Source: Cheiracanthium punctorium (taxonomy: Eukaryota > Arthropoda > Arachnida > Araneae > Cheiracanthiidae). From it: 64,000 nt of DNA. The stretch spans positions 124,001-188,000 of the forward strand of contig JAWZYV010011917.1 of NCBI GenBank assembly GCA_038373885.1, written 5' to 3'. Within the stretch, counting starts at the first letter, position 1. Each line of letters starts with the position of its first letter. The position numbers and the translations under genes were made by a program. Below, piece by piece: positions 36,061-47,061 of the stretch. The notes beneath the pieces are model-generated. The model saw only the letters and a program-made list of their open reading frames with translations, ran no database searches and was not told where the DNA came from.

Positions 36061-37104
36061 GTTTCAGTTTCGATGGTTTGTTTATGACCATATATGGCAT
36101 TGAATCTATAAATAACATTAGCTTTCGTTTGGGGTTACAATCTAGCTGATAGATTTTTTGTTTTATCCTTTTGGCGCGTCGGGGATTCAAAAATAATTAT
36201 ATAGAAATGTATTTAACGGCTACTGGCGCTTCTTTGTTTTCGCACGGCTTGGCGTGCCCTTTGGCGTGTTTTGCTTTTGTTACTATTCCCTTGGCTTGAA
36301 TTTTGTAGTCACATTTTTTCGATTTGCTGTTGACCTGAAAAGCTGCGTCTCTTTGGGGGTCTGCCCGGAAGCCGCAGGACTTAATATTTTTGAAGTTAAC
36401 ATATGTGTTTATTTGTTAAATAAAATGAAAATCCCACTATACGACGGCTGATCTTTGCCTTCAAACATTGATTGGAGTGACTTTTCATCACAACTTTATT
36501 ATGAGGCATAGAACCTGGGGAAATCCGCCTCACAATGGTCTTTTTAAAACTTTTTTTTTCGCATTTGACAAGATCTACAACTGCTAAATGACTATTTTTA
36601 CGAATATGTTGACGAAATAGGCGTACTTCCCGATAAGCCAACATTAGGTTCCCCAGCGAGGCCCCCAATTATATATATGCTGCTTTACAATTAGAGTAAT
36701 TTGATTTATATCACAGTAATATGTATCAAAGTATTTTTTTTTATTTATTTCCCAGCTATTTATTACCACGCCTTTACACAGTGGCGTAACGGAGGACCCC
36801 CCACAGACCCCGTGTCACGAGGGTCTCCCCAAGAATCAGGACCCCCATCAGCTTTACAGTAGTTAAATGTGGGTTTCAGGCATCTAAGCTTAGTTTTCAA
36901 ATATTTCATATCCTAATAGTCTATATTCCCTCTAAATTCCCGGTAAAGGGCCCTCCTCTCAATCCAGCTATCCGAGGGCCGCCCCCACAGTAGCCAGTCC
37001 GGGCCTGATTTATGCATTTTACAGCAATTTTACAAGACCACATTTTTTAAATTACAAAAACCGTTAGCGAACAAACTTCATTAACGCCGACTATGTTAAT
37101 ATGT
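36061..37104. other. Region with a GC-rich repeat relic (36779-37009), no gene
   Basis: 36779 starts CAGTGGCGTAACGGAGGACC, and the block ends at 37006 with GCCAGTCCGGGCCTG. Both termini look like those of hAT-type MITEs, but they do not match each other and no duplication was found. The open frame on the minus strand at 36396-36668 has no recognisable domain. Confidence 0.45.
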
Positions 37105-37277
37105 AGTTAAACTTTTCACAATTCAATGAAACGGAATTAGCTCCAACCTTTCTATGAAGAAAAGTTGAACCATAATTTGGTTCCATTGATCAGTTTAAGC
37201 ACCAAATCATTGTTCAAGGTTTCTCCATAAAACGTTTACAGCTAATTTAGCACTATTGAATGGTGAAATGCTTACTG
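37105..37277. mobile_element. Fold-back MITE, 173 bp, copy 1
   Basis: The ends are inverted repeats (AGTTAAACTTTTCACAATTC against the reverse complement AGTAAGCATTTCACCATTC). Internal arms GAAGAAAAGTTGAACCATAATTTGG and CCAAATCATTGTTCAAGG also pair. A same-length relative lies at 59416-59588. Confidence 0.65.
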
Positions 37278-38470
37278 CCTTTATTAACAGTGTAAAAATT
37301 ATCTTCACCATTCCAGAATAATGCAGATCTGAAATTTGATTTTAAAAATGTAAATTGAAACATAGTTCTATAATAATTAAGATTGCTGTTATCATGAAAA
37401 TAATATATATTATAAAGCTGTCACAATTACCTTGGATTTATCAGCAACTCTGTAGTGGAAGTAAATAATTTTATTGGAAAAATTAACATTATGAAAACAT
37501 ACTCGAAATTATTAACTCGCTCTTAAAATTTAAACAAAATATACGATTGTGTCAGTATGAGTCTGTATTCATCGTGGAATTAAATTTACATTTCTGTTAG
37601 TGAAATCATTAATTTCGCAATTTTAGATTTTAAAAAAAAGTTTTTTCGAGGGAAAATCAGACCAAAACAACTACGGCGGTTTAAAATCAAAAAGTTATTA
37701 GCCTTTAAAAGAAGTTGACTTGTAAGAAAAAAAGTGTAAAGTTTAAATATTTAAAAATATCTTGCAGTTTCAGTACATTTATTCTTTACAGTGTAGTACG
37801 ATATAGATGAGAATAAGATAATGTTAATTAGAGTATAATGTTGTCTTTTTTACTTAAAAAAATAACAAAAGTGATAGGTACGAACATTGTTTATGAATAA
37901 CTATTTGTCATTTCTTTGTAAGGTAACACACTTGTTGCATGTTTCAAGGAAACTGATAATAAAGTAGAAAAATTTTATTAAGACGAGGGATTTTCTTTTG
38001 CAAGTCTTAAGTGCATTTGCTTGTTCTGCTTAAACTATCATGTTTTATAAAAGTACTTGAAAGTAAAGTATTTTTAAATAATGCAATAAATAACACATAG
38101 TTATTTTACTGTTGGAGCCGTTTTTTATGAAAAGACATAAAGACGGAATGTGAAGCTGAGTCTAATTTAACCATAATAAAAATTTATATGGTATACTGAA
38201 ATCACTAAAATGCAACAGAATTGGAAATTCTTTTTTTTCAATGCTGTGGTATAGTGAAAAACAATTAATTAGGAATTTTATTTAATCTCCTACTTTTTAA
38301 AAAGCTCTGCTGAATAGGAGTCTGAGAGTTTAAAGAAAGTATATGTTATTCCTAGAAGTATCTGAAATCTCTTTTTACTGAACTTTTATTTCATTAAGAG
38401 ATTGTTAAGAGTATTAAGCTTTTGTTTTCACTTCAACAGTGATAATTTTCATTCGCGCACTCGCTAAGCT

Positions 38471-38506
<36 letters not shown>

Positions 38507-41500
38507 TTTGTGTTTACCTTTCCATTTTCTTTTCTCTTTCAAATTAGCTTTTAGCCAATAAAAATAGGTCAAAAGATCTTTCAATTTCATTTTCTTTCTG
38601 TTCGTATTGCTCAGAAAAATATTATTTATTTATTTATTTTTGCCAGCGCCATTTTAGCGCATATTGTTTTTAGATAAAACTTGCGAAACACGTTAGTGAG
38701 ATCACAATAGTTTGAAAAATTTAATTTCACTAACTTGTAAACGAAATGTATTGGAGGCTTCTTTATTCAAACGAAGACTGCTTATTTTAAAAACATAAAA
38801 ATATTTCATAGTAAAACACCTTCCATAGTAATTAAAACAACGTTTTCAAGAGCAGCTAACGGTTCTCCCTTCGTCAGAAGAAAGACACCAAGCTATAAGT
38901 AGGCTGAAATTTTATATTCTTTCAAAAAGGTATACGGGCAGAAATTAAATGTCCTCTGTCGGTTTTATATATCAAACATTGATTTTCATTAAAAATGAAT
39001 AAACATATTTATTGCCACTTAAATTGTTTTACTACAGTAATAATTTCATTATTTACGTAAGATCAATTACTGGTCTCTCAAATTACTCATTTACTGGTCG
39101 CAACTACAGTGAATCATACTTATGTTAAATTTAGATTGTAATAATTAGAATCAATATATTAAAGACTTATTATACGTCGATGAAAAGCGCAGTCAACTCA
39201 AACTATTTTTGAGCCAATTCGATTTAGAAGACAACGGTATTTATTATTGAAAATTCGGAAACTGTGCCCACATGTCAGCTAACCAGTTGGCTGGAAAGGT
39301 TTTTTCTAGTAGTTTCTGGTAAATTACTGTTTGAAGAGAGAGAGAGAGAGAGAAGTAAATCTCAAAACAAAGAATAAGTGTTGTCTAGCATAAATTTAGA
39401 TTAATAAAGTTTAATTAATTTATCAAAGAAACGAATTTTTTTAAGATTTGAAAAAGTAAAATAAAAGTAAAAAGCAAATTTTTAAAATTATCCTTAAATA
39501 GAAAGAAACGCTTCATATATAAATATGAAAGCAAACACATTCTACATAATCCTTGAATCCATATTACAATATATAATTACATTTTTAATAAATATTAATT
39601 TAAATTGCATGCAATATTTTGTCTATGACTTAATTCATTGTTGTAAAATACATGAGAGAAAAAACGAAGATATTAATAAAAAGAATGGCTCTAAATGAAG
39701 TTCAATTAAAGTGCTGACACAGGATTTAAATCATATCCCAATCTTTGCTCTTTTCATATTTATATATCATTTAAAAACCAGTGAAATTTATATGCCATAC
39801 AATAGTGTGGTTAACAAATCTTTTGTTTTATTTGTATAAAACATGTTATTGGTATAAAAATTTGCATAACAAATAACATTTACGTTTAATACTTTTCAAG
39901 AATGCGAATTCATTAAATCTGAAATTCAAAGACACTTTTATTAAACATTTTTTAAGTGTTCAAACTGATTTACATTAATATAAGAGATTTTCAAATTTAG
40001 ATTCTACTTCGAACGATGTATTCTAATTTTTTTTATATAAATGAAGTAAAAATATTACTACTACATCAAAAAATAAAATCTAAAATTGAGAAAATGAAAT
40101 TTCAGCTCAGTAAATGCACATAAATCATTTCTTTAATATAAATTAAAATTCTTTCTACATTTTTCTACATTACGATTACATTATGATTACATTAGATTAT
40201 TTGTAAATTTCTAGATTTTGACTAGATTGCGACTGTACAAAAAAGTGTAATCGATCATAAAAGATTACGATTACACGAATTTTAATGGGTTTTTCTTCTC
40301 ACCTTGGCGAATTAGGAGAGACAGACCAGGTTTTCTGTCTGTACAAATCCAGGGTGGATCCAGAATTTTTTTTCCAGGGGGGTGAAAAGATTGAATGTCG
40401 TTTAGAATGCATGGAGTTTGTCATCATTACCGCGGAGTCTTCTCCAGTTACGTGATATTCTGCTGTGCTTTCTCATGGTCACAAATGACTATCACCACCT
40501 TCCAGTCACACTGAGAGTCCATACCTCGCCGCTTAACTTCTGGTCTGGCTGCAAGAGGAGTCAATTTAAACTATTAGATAGGTAGTAATAATAACGTGAC
40601 TCGATTGCGTATGTGCTTCGTGCATTTGACCGGTTTTATCACTGTAAGAAAATTATTAAATTATCTTGATAAATTAAAAAAAATGTACTCAATGTCTAGT
40701 CGGTTTTAATTATAACAATCTCTAAATTGAGACAGTATAAAACACGCTTGTAACTGTGTAAATGAGTTTTAAAAGAAAACAGGAAACACACACGCATACT
40801 CAAAAAGACCTTCGTTGACTGAAAAAGGAAAGAGCTCTTTCATGACTAAGTCAATGTTTAGCGATCGACTGGTGGCTAGTGAAATTTTTTGTTCTGTGAA
40901 ATTTCTTAAATGTAAGTGAATAAATAACATTTGTTCACGATACTCAAATAACGCAAGCAGCTTAAACTTTCTCAAAGTGCATATTGACTGACGCTATTTT
41001 AAAACCTACTAGAAAGAAAAAAATATTCGAATTTAATTTATCAATGGTTCAATCAAATGAACACTTACTTTTATTGAGTTACTTGAATGAAATCAGATTT
41101 TCGTGTTGTGTAATAGTTTCAGCTATAAATGAATTATAAATTGCTAAAGCGGGGAAAATTTTTAAGTAGATATACTCCCAGAGCCTACAATTACGAAATA
41201 TAATAAATATTTGCTGAATCGCAAAGGTTTTTCGAAAACAATAATCTTCTAAGATTTATAAAGATTTTTAAGAAGTGAAAATATATTTTGCAAATCTTTA
41301 TTTTGTTTAATTAGACAACTTCGAACCTAGTTACAAATAATTACAATTAAATATTGAAGCCTTTTTTATATCATTTTTGGAAGACTCAGTATAGACGTAG
41401 AAGAGAAATCAAATTAAAAGATAGATTGATAAACACTTTCCCGAAAACACAGGCGAATTTTCGAGAGGTTGTGTAACGCGTTCTTCTGTCCGTCGTCAGT

Positions 41501-42660
41501 CAACGCCCCCTAGAGCGGAAAGCCGCGGCGCTTACTTGTGGCGTCACACCGAGTAGCTAAAGCAAAGCGTTTCCATTGGGTTTCTCCTCTCTCCCGCGGG
41601 GTGAGGGCGTTGCGTCAGTTCGCCTTAAGGCAATGTCGCCTTTCCTCGTGCATTTTTTAATTAAATTTTCTTTGTATTTTTATGTTTTTTCGTTAATAAA
41701 ATCATTTATGATATTCGGGAACTTTTTTTAGAGAAAATGAAACTCTTCCCGATATTATGTGACATGTACAGTATTATATACTAGAAGATAAAACTCGTCG
41801 TGGAGGCGATTACAACGGGCGCTAGAAAAGCATTTGACAAAAATATCTCTACTTAATATAAATAACATCCCATTGCATTTTTATTATATACCGAAATCAA
41901 ACTTCACGCTCTACTGGAAGCATGCGGAAACTTTTCGCATTCGAACGATTTCGTTTTCTGGGAACAGTCCCTCTTATATCAATGCTTCATGCAGAGGTAA
42001 TCATTTTATTTGTGAAAAAAAATTAAACTGGATAATATGGAAAAACCATTTTAAGTGAATTGGAATCGCAATTTTCCCTTCAAAGTCTGATAACCGTGGC
42101 TTCAATATGACGTCAATATCAATTGCAATACCTGATTTTGTCACGCAAATGAATGTTTTTACTCTCGGAAATAAAATAGAGCTGAAAATAGCAAAAAACT
42201 CGCTTACAATTTATTAACGGGCGGAGTTTCGGATTGTTTTCTATTTTTTTTTTTTTTTTTTTTACATAATTATAAAATATTTCAACCCGACCGCGCAAAC
42301 GGTGTGGATTTTATTACGTTTTTTGTGCTTAACTTTTTAATCTTCTTGGAGTAATGGGGATAAAAGTTTCATCTTAAGAGTCATCGAACCGGAATTGTCC
42401 CAGTGGGTCAAGGATGAGCGCAACTATAAAGTAGGATTGTACTTTATTGAGTAAATAGAGCCTGTAATTCCAACTAATGGTCCTGCATGAAGGCTCGGTA
42501 AAATATTATGTAACTACTGATTTATTGTAATAAGAAATTAGGTAAACTGGGATAAAAAAAATCTATTTTCTATCGAAAATCTTTAAGCAATAAAAAAATG
42601 CGCACGCCATAGATTGTTCAAACGGCATTTTAACAGAGAAATTTATTATTGTCTGGCCCA
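37278..42660. other. AT-rich region without a recognisable gene
   Basis: It holds a T-run of 31 at 38472-38502, a GA run near 39337-39351, and a CpG- and GC-rich island at about 41455-41650. No coding frame or element end could be supported. Confidence 0.6.
41455..41650. other. GC/CpG-rich island in AT-rich DNA
   Basis: The stretch includes CGTCGTCAGTCAACGCCCCC, GCCGCGGCGC and CTCCCGCGGGGTGAGGG in a setting that is otherwise about 70% AT. It could be an unmethylated promoter region or a non-coding first exon. No TATA box, splice signals or downstream coding exon could be tied to it. Confidence 0.4.
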
Positions 42661-43939
42661 TCTTCTATACTATTAAAATCTGTGCGCGTCTGTCTGTGTG
42701 TGTGTGTGTGTGTGTTACATCATCTCCTCCTAAATGGCTGGGAGTTGAGTTTCGAACGAGGTATCCACGAATTTGGAAAATTTCGAGAAAGAACCCCCGC
42801 TAATTTAAATTTCGAAATTCGAATTAGTTTAGGAGATATTGATAAAAACCCGTCAAAAACGTCCGTTTTTGCTCTCCGCAATTCCGTGATTGTAACCCCT
42901 GTAGTCAAAAGAGTGAGAAATAAGCATCGAGGTTGGCATGTTTGGCTGTTTTATTAAATTATTTAGACTCCTGCAGTAAAAATAAAAGAATAATGATTTT
43001 TTTCTGTTTAGATTATTTACAAAGTTATTTTTTAATTAAAATATTGCGTTCATGTTAAATCAGAGCTGGAATTCAATGTGTTTTATGTGTAAAAGAATAA
43101 GGGATTGAGAGATTTTCGAGACTAATATGTATATTTTTTAGTTTGGCCCAAAAAAAAAAAAAAAAAATGGCTCATTTGGCGATTTTGAGAAAGTAGTAGG
43201 TTCTACCGATTTGTACAGTTTTGGACTTGGCGCAAATTACTGAGAGCGTAACGAAATAGTATTTTTAATAACAAGTGTAAGTTTTACGGCGCTATACTTC
43301 GATTTTTCATATAGAAATAATGCAGTTATTAAGGCGATTTTAAACGATCTATACAATTTTCACGAAATTAAGTAAACTGATTTAAGTTAGAGGAATTCCG
43401 CCAAATTTCAGAAAATTGAAATTCTCGCATTTTGTACATGGTAGTTAACGGTGATTAAAACCCGTTATAGTTAATAATAATTTAAATAACTGCTACTTAT
43501 CAATAATATGCCTGCATTAAATTTTGGCGATGGAACCATATAAATGATAGATAACTATTTCCCATTTTGATTGCTGATAAATCAATGCTTCGAATGATTC
43601 CCTGAAAACAAAAAAATCTTGCAAAATGGTGTATGTTGGCATTTGGCGATCGAAGTACTGTGTAATAAATAATTGATTCTTATTTGTTAAAGCAGCGCTA
43701 CGGAAGTTTCTTTTACTTAAAGCTCTTAGAAAGGCGTAATTAATACTGTCTAATATATTTTTTGTTTTACGAATTGAAATGTATGTTGATTCCTACTTTA
43801 GTACATTTCTTAGGAAAGTTGGCGAACAATATTCAAATGTAGTGCAGCTCTGTACGTATTATTAATACCATTCCACAATTGAGATGAGCCGATGTCACTA
43901 GCGTATGTTGGGCGTACAATGTTGAAACTTTATATTTAG

Positions 43940-45130
43940 GATTGTTGTAACATCTAGTTGTGCACCTCCCCTTTCGGTTCCATTCGACTGAATAGTTTAT
44001 CTACAGGACCGCCCAAAAGATTCGAAATACATTACGCTCTAAGGGCCGAAATTCATCAAAGCGTTTTTTAGAGGTATTGGGCTATTTCAAACGACTCAGA
44101 AGTGATATATGCTGTAAAGAGTTAGAAAATGAATTTCTCCATTAAAAAAAGTGTCTTTATCATTTATAGTTCTGCTACAGGAACACTCAAAAGATTTCCA
44201 ATACATTACGGTCAATGGCAATTTTAGGGGCATTCATCCATTTCAAGCACAATACCGTCCTACCACATAAGTTAGGTAATGGTCCGACCATGGTCACGTG
44301 CCTCTCTCAAGAACTATGCCAAAAGTCGCCAAACTTGGCGACTTTTGGTGTACGTGTGTGCATATTTAACTCTCAAATCTCAAAAACTATTATGAAATTT
44401 CATATATAAGAATGTTGTAACATCTAGTTGTGCATCTCGATTTTTGGTTCCAATCTACTGGAGAGTTTATTTACAGGACCACCGGAAAGAATTTCAGTAC
44501 TTTAATGTCTATGGACATCTTCAATATAATACTACTGTAGATAGTCATTGTTTGGTACATGCCCAAAATCTCGCCGTCGGTCCTCGACCTTGGCGAGTTT
44601 TGGCGAAATATCGCCAAATTTGGCGATAGTCAGTCATTTGGTCCATGCCCAAAGTATCGCCATTTGTCATCGTTCTTGGCGAGTTTTGGCGAAATATCGC
44701 CAAATTTGGCGATAATCTGTCATTGTTTGGTTCATGCTTAAAATCTCGCCAAATGTCGTCGACATTGACGAGTTTCGCCGAAATATCGCCAAATTTGGCG
44801 CCAAAAATTATTTCGTATTTTGTATAACTCTAAAACTAACCCGTAGATTTTTTAACTTTTGTATTTAGAACTATTGTAATATCTAACTGTTTTCAATATC
44901 TTTTTTGACAGCAATCGACTGAGAATTTATTTACAGGGTGAGCCAAATGACTTCTAATACATTGAGGTGTATGGATGCATTCAATTCATTGAAAGTCTGT
45001 GGTCAATGACTACTTTGGCTATCCCCAAAATCTCGCAGACTATCTCAAGTTTGTCGGCTTTTGGTGAAATATCGCCAAATAAATTGTCAGAAGGAAATCT
45101 TTCAAATTGAACTCAGCTTGGCGATATCGA
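43940..45130 (+). repeat. Tandem ~460-470-bp repeat array inside Helitron A
   Basis: The start motif ...TGTTGTAACATCTAGTTGTGCA recurs at about 43943, 44412 and, more diverged, 44873. Each is followed about 60 bp later by (T)TTACAGG and then (A)ATACATTA or GTACTTTAA. A fourth unit lies apart near 47200-47640. Units carry varying numbers of the TTGGCGA palindrome repeat. Confidence 0.7.
44544..44803 (+). repeat. 86-89-bp minisatellite with 16-bp palindrome
   Basis: Three units start with GTCATT at 44544, 44633 and 44719. Each contains TTGGCGAGTTTTGGCGAAATA followed by TCGCCAAATTTGGCGA, a perfect 16-bp palindrome in units 1 and 2 (44611-44626, 44697-44712). Unit 3 has one changed base (44786-44801). 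Confidence 0.9.
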
Positions 45131-45550
45131 AATATTTGGCTGGAAATCGCTAAACCTTACTATTATTGATATTTTATCTCTTTCAAACAAATAAATTTAG
45201 AGGAAGTGCGTCGAAAATATTTTTGATCTAATGGACGTGCAAGGAAGTCATGTGTTGGACACATCAGATTTTTTTGAAACAAGGAATGAAAATGCAAATT
45301 GACGATTTTGGTGTAGAAGTGCCGATAGGGAGAGCTACATAATTCAGTAACGGTAATGGGGAATAATAATTGAATATGCGCATGCACAAAGACCCAAAAG
45401 TCAAGAGAGTATGAAAAGTCGGGAATACGAAATGAAAATAAAAAATAAATCAAATGATACGAGATATAAGTAATAATAATACGAGAATGACATTATTACA
45501 ATCATGTGTACAACAAAGGTCCCAATTGCTTATAATATTCCCCTAGCAAT

Positions 45551-45787
45551 GACTTAGTCCGACCAGTGGCCGAGCGCTTAGCGCTCTGAACTGGGAGACG
45601 GAAGGTTTCTGGTTCAAAACAGATCGCGTCCGCTGACCTAACCGTTCGGAGTTTTCCTGTATTCCGTTCGGAAAATAAAACAGTACTCGCAACATGCATA
45701 TGTTAGGAAACATATATGGCTGGTTTCCTCCAAAACGTAGCATAAATACCGGTTAAGACCCCTTAGAAAGACACCCACGGAGCCCTA
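45551..45787 (+). mobile_element. SINE family A, copy 2
   Basis: It is flanked by the 8-bp direct repeat CTAGCAAT (45543-45550, 45788-45795). The head has A box CAGTGGCCGAGCGC and B box GGTTCAAAAC, then CCGTTCGGAGTTTTCC and ACCCCTTAGAAAGACACCC as in copy 1. The 3' part is shorter than in copy 1. Confidence 0.85.
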
Positions 45788-45795
45788 CTAGCAAT

Positions 45796-46010
45796 TTTGT
45801 TCGGGCCTTCACCGGCCACGTAGCCTTGAGCCGATGAGAAGGAATCGGGCCGTTCACTTTGAAGGTGCTCGGATACACGCAGTTCATGTCCCCTCGGACG
45901 TGGAGACGTCCGAAGTAGTCTAACCGATGAGTTTTCATCGGTTTGGACACGAATATAGGGAACCGGCCCGTTCACTTTATGCGTGAGGCTGGCCAAACAC
46001 CAGGGTGAGC
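45796..46010. other. GC-rich unassigned segment with repeated GGGCCGTTCACTTT
   Basis: CGGGCCGTTCACTTT near 45847 and CGGCCCGTTCACTTT near 45965 form a direct repeat about 117 bp apart, and CCGATGAG motifs recur. The segment is far richer in GC than its surroundings and abuts SINE-A copy 2. It may be another short interspersed element. I do not recognise it. Confidence 0.4.
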
Positions 46011-46570
46011 ATCACTTTTCGATAAGTTCTTATGTGATGTTGACATGCATTTAACCCTTTCCGTCCCTACGATGCAATTCGAATGATAACATTTACAAGT
46101 GTTTTACAGATTTCTTTTATCTTTGAAATGCATTTGTAATCGCATTTTTCTTATGATAATGCAGTGCAGAAGCAATACAGTATAGAAGAAATACACTTTT
46201 ACTACGCGGCGCATATGCATGCATGTAAGTCGTCGTATACTCCATCTATTTACGTATATAGTCGTACTATATACGTAACTATACTATACGTTAACGTACT
46301 ATAGTCGTATACTCCATCTACGTATGACGTTATATACGAATGTTACATGTTCGATTTGTTTTAACTAGTCCGAGCGCATAGCGCTCTGAACTAAAAGACG
46401 GAAAGTGTCTGGTTCAAAACCAGGTCGCATCCGCCGACCTAACCGTTCGGAGTTTTCCGTATTTTTCACTGAAATTTAGCGTAAATACTGGTTTGGACAC
46501 CTTAGAAAGACCCCAACGGAGGGCACCCCATCTACAGGCCTAGATCCCCCGTGTAGATAATTGGCCTTAA

Positions 46571-47034
46571 CCCTTTAATGCGCAGTGATCCCGCTCTGGG
46601 AACACCAAACTCTGATGTTTAGACTGTTGCCAGTCACGAAGAATAGATTTGATTTCTATAAAAATAGTTGCGGGTGACATAGCTCCACGAGAATCCTTTA
46701 CTTTTTAGCACGTAATTTCCCGTAAAAAAATCGTCAGGATTCTTTTTAACAGCACTGCTGAAAAATGGAAGAATGCGAAAACAGCTTGATAGATTGCCCA
46801 ATGCTGAAAAAGGGCAGCCGTTCCCATCGCTCGACTTAACTACCAGCAAGATGGTGGACGATCGAAACGCGCGCTGGCTGTGCGCGCGCACAGCCAGCTG
46901 CGTCAAAAAAGAGTCTCTAGATCTGTCGCACGCAATGAACGTTTCGATCGTCCGCCATCTTGCTGGTAGTTAAGTCGAGCGATGGCAACGGCTGCCCTTT
47001 TTTCAGCATTGGGAAAGGGTTACGCCTCAAAGGG
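46571..47034. mobile_element. piggyBac-like MITE with TTAA duplication
   Basis: The 464-bp element is flanked by TTAA (46567-46570, 47035-47038). The ends read CCCTTTAATGCGCAG and, in reverse complement, CCCTTTGAGGCGTAA. A CCC start next to TTAA is the signature of piggyBac-type elements. It contains a large hairpin and no transposase. Confidence 0.85.
46797..47013. repeat. Hairpin with 73-bp arms and an inner 26-bp palindrome
   Basis: Arm 46797-46869 pairs with 46940-47013 with only a handful of mismatches, starting CCCAATGCTGAAAAAGGGC. In the loop, 46873-46898 is a perfect palindrome centred on TGTGCGCGCGCACA. The whole lies inside the piggyBac-like MITE. Confidence 0.92.
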
Positions 47035-47061
47035 TTAATCCCAGAACTCGCTTTAACTAGT

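Larger units (their letters stand above)
46370..47051 (+). mobile_element. SINE family A, copy 3, interrupted by a piggyBac-like MITE
   Basis: A 10-bp duplication TTTAACTAGT (46360-46369 and 47052-47061) flanks the whole unit. The SINE body runs 46370-46566 and resumes after the MITE at 47039-47051 (ATCCCAGAACTCG...). This agrees with the tail order of copy 1. Net length is about 214 bp, starting slightly inside the tRNA head. Confidence 0.88.

Noticed and set aside
36396..36668. A 90-codon minus-strand frame as a possible Tc1 helix-turn-helix domain
   Set aside because: It does not align with the N-terminal motif of the adjacent Tc1 relic, and the HTH traces are already found at about 35960-36060.
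36779..37009. A complete hAT MITE
   Set aside because: The two termini look hAT-like but are different from each other, and flanking 8-mers do not match; it may be two overlapping relics.
43149..43167. A poly(A) tail of a retrotransposed copy
   Set aside because: No upstream retroelement or processed gene could be recognised; it is an A-run within Helitron A.
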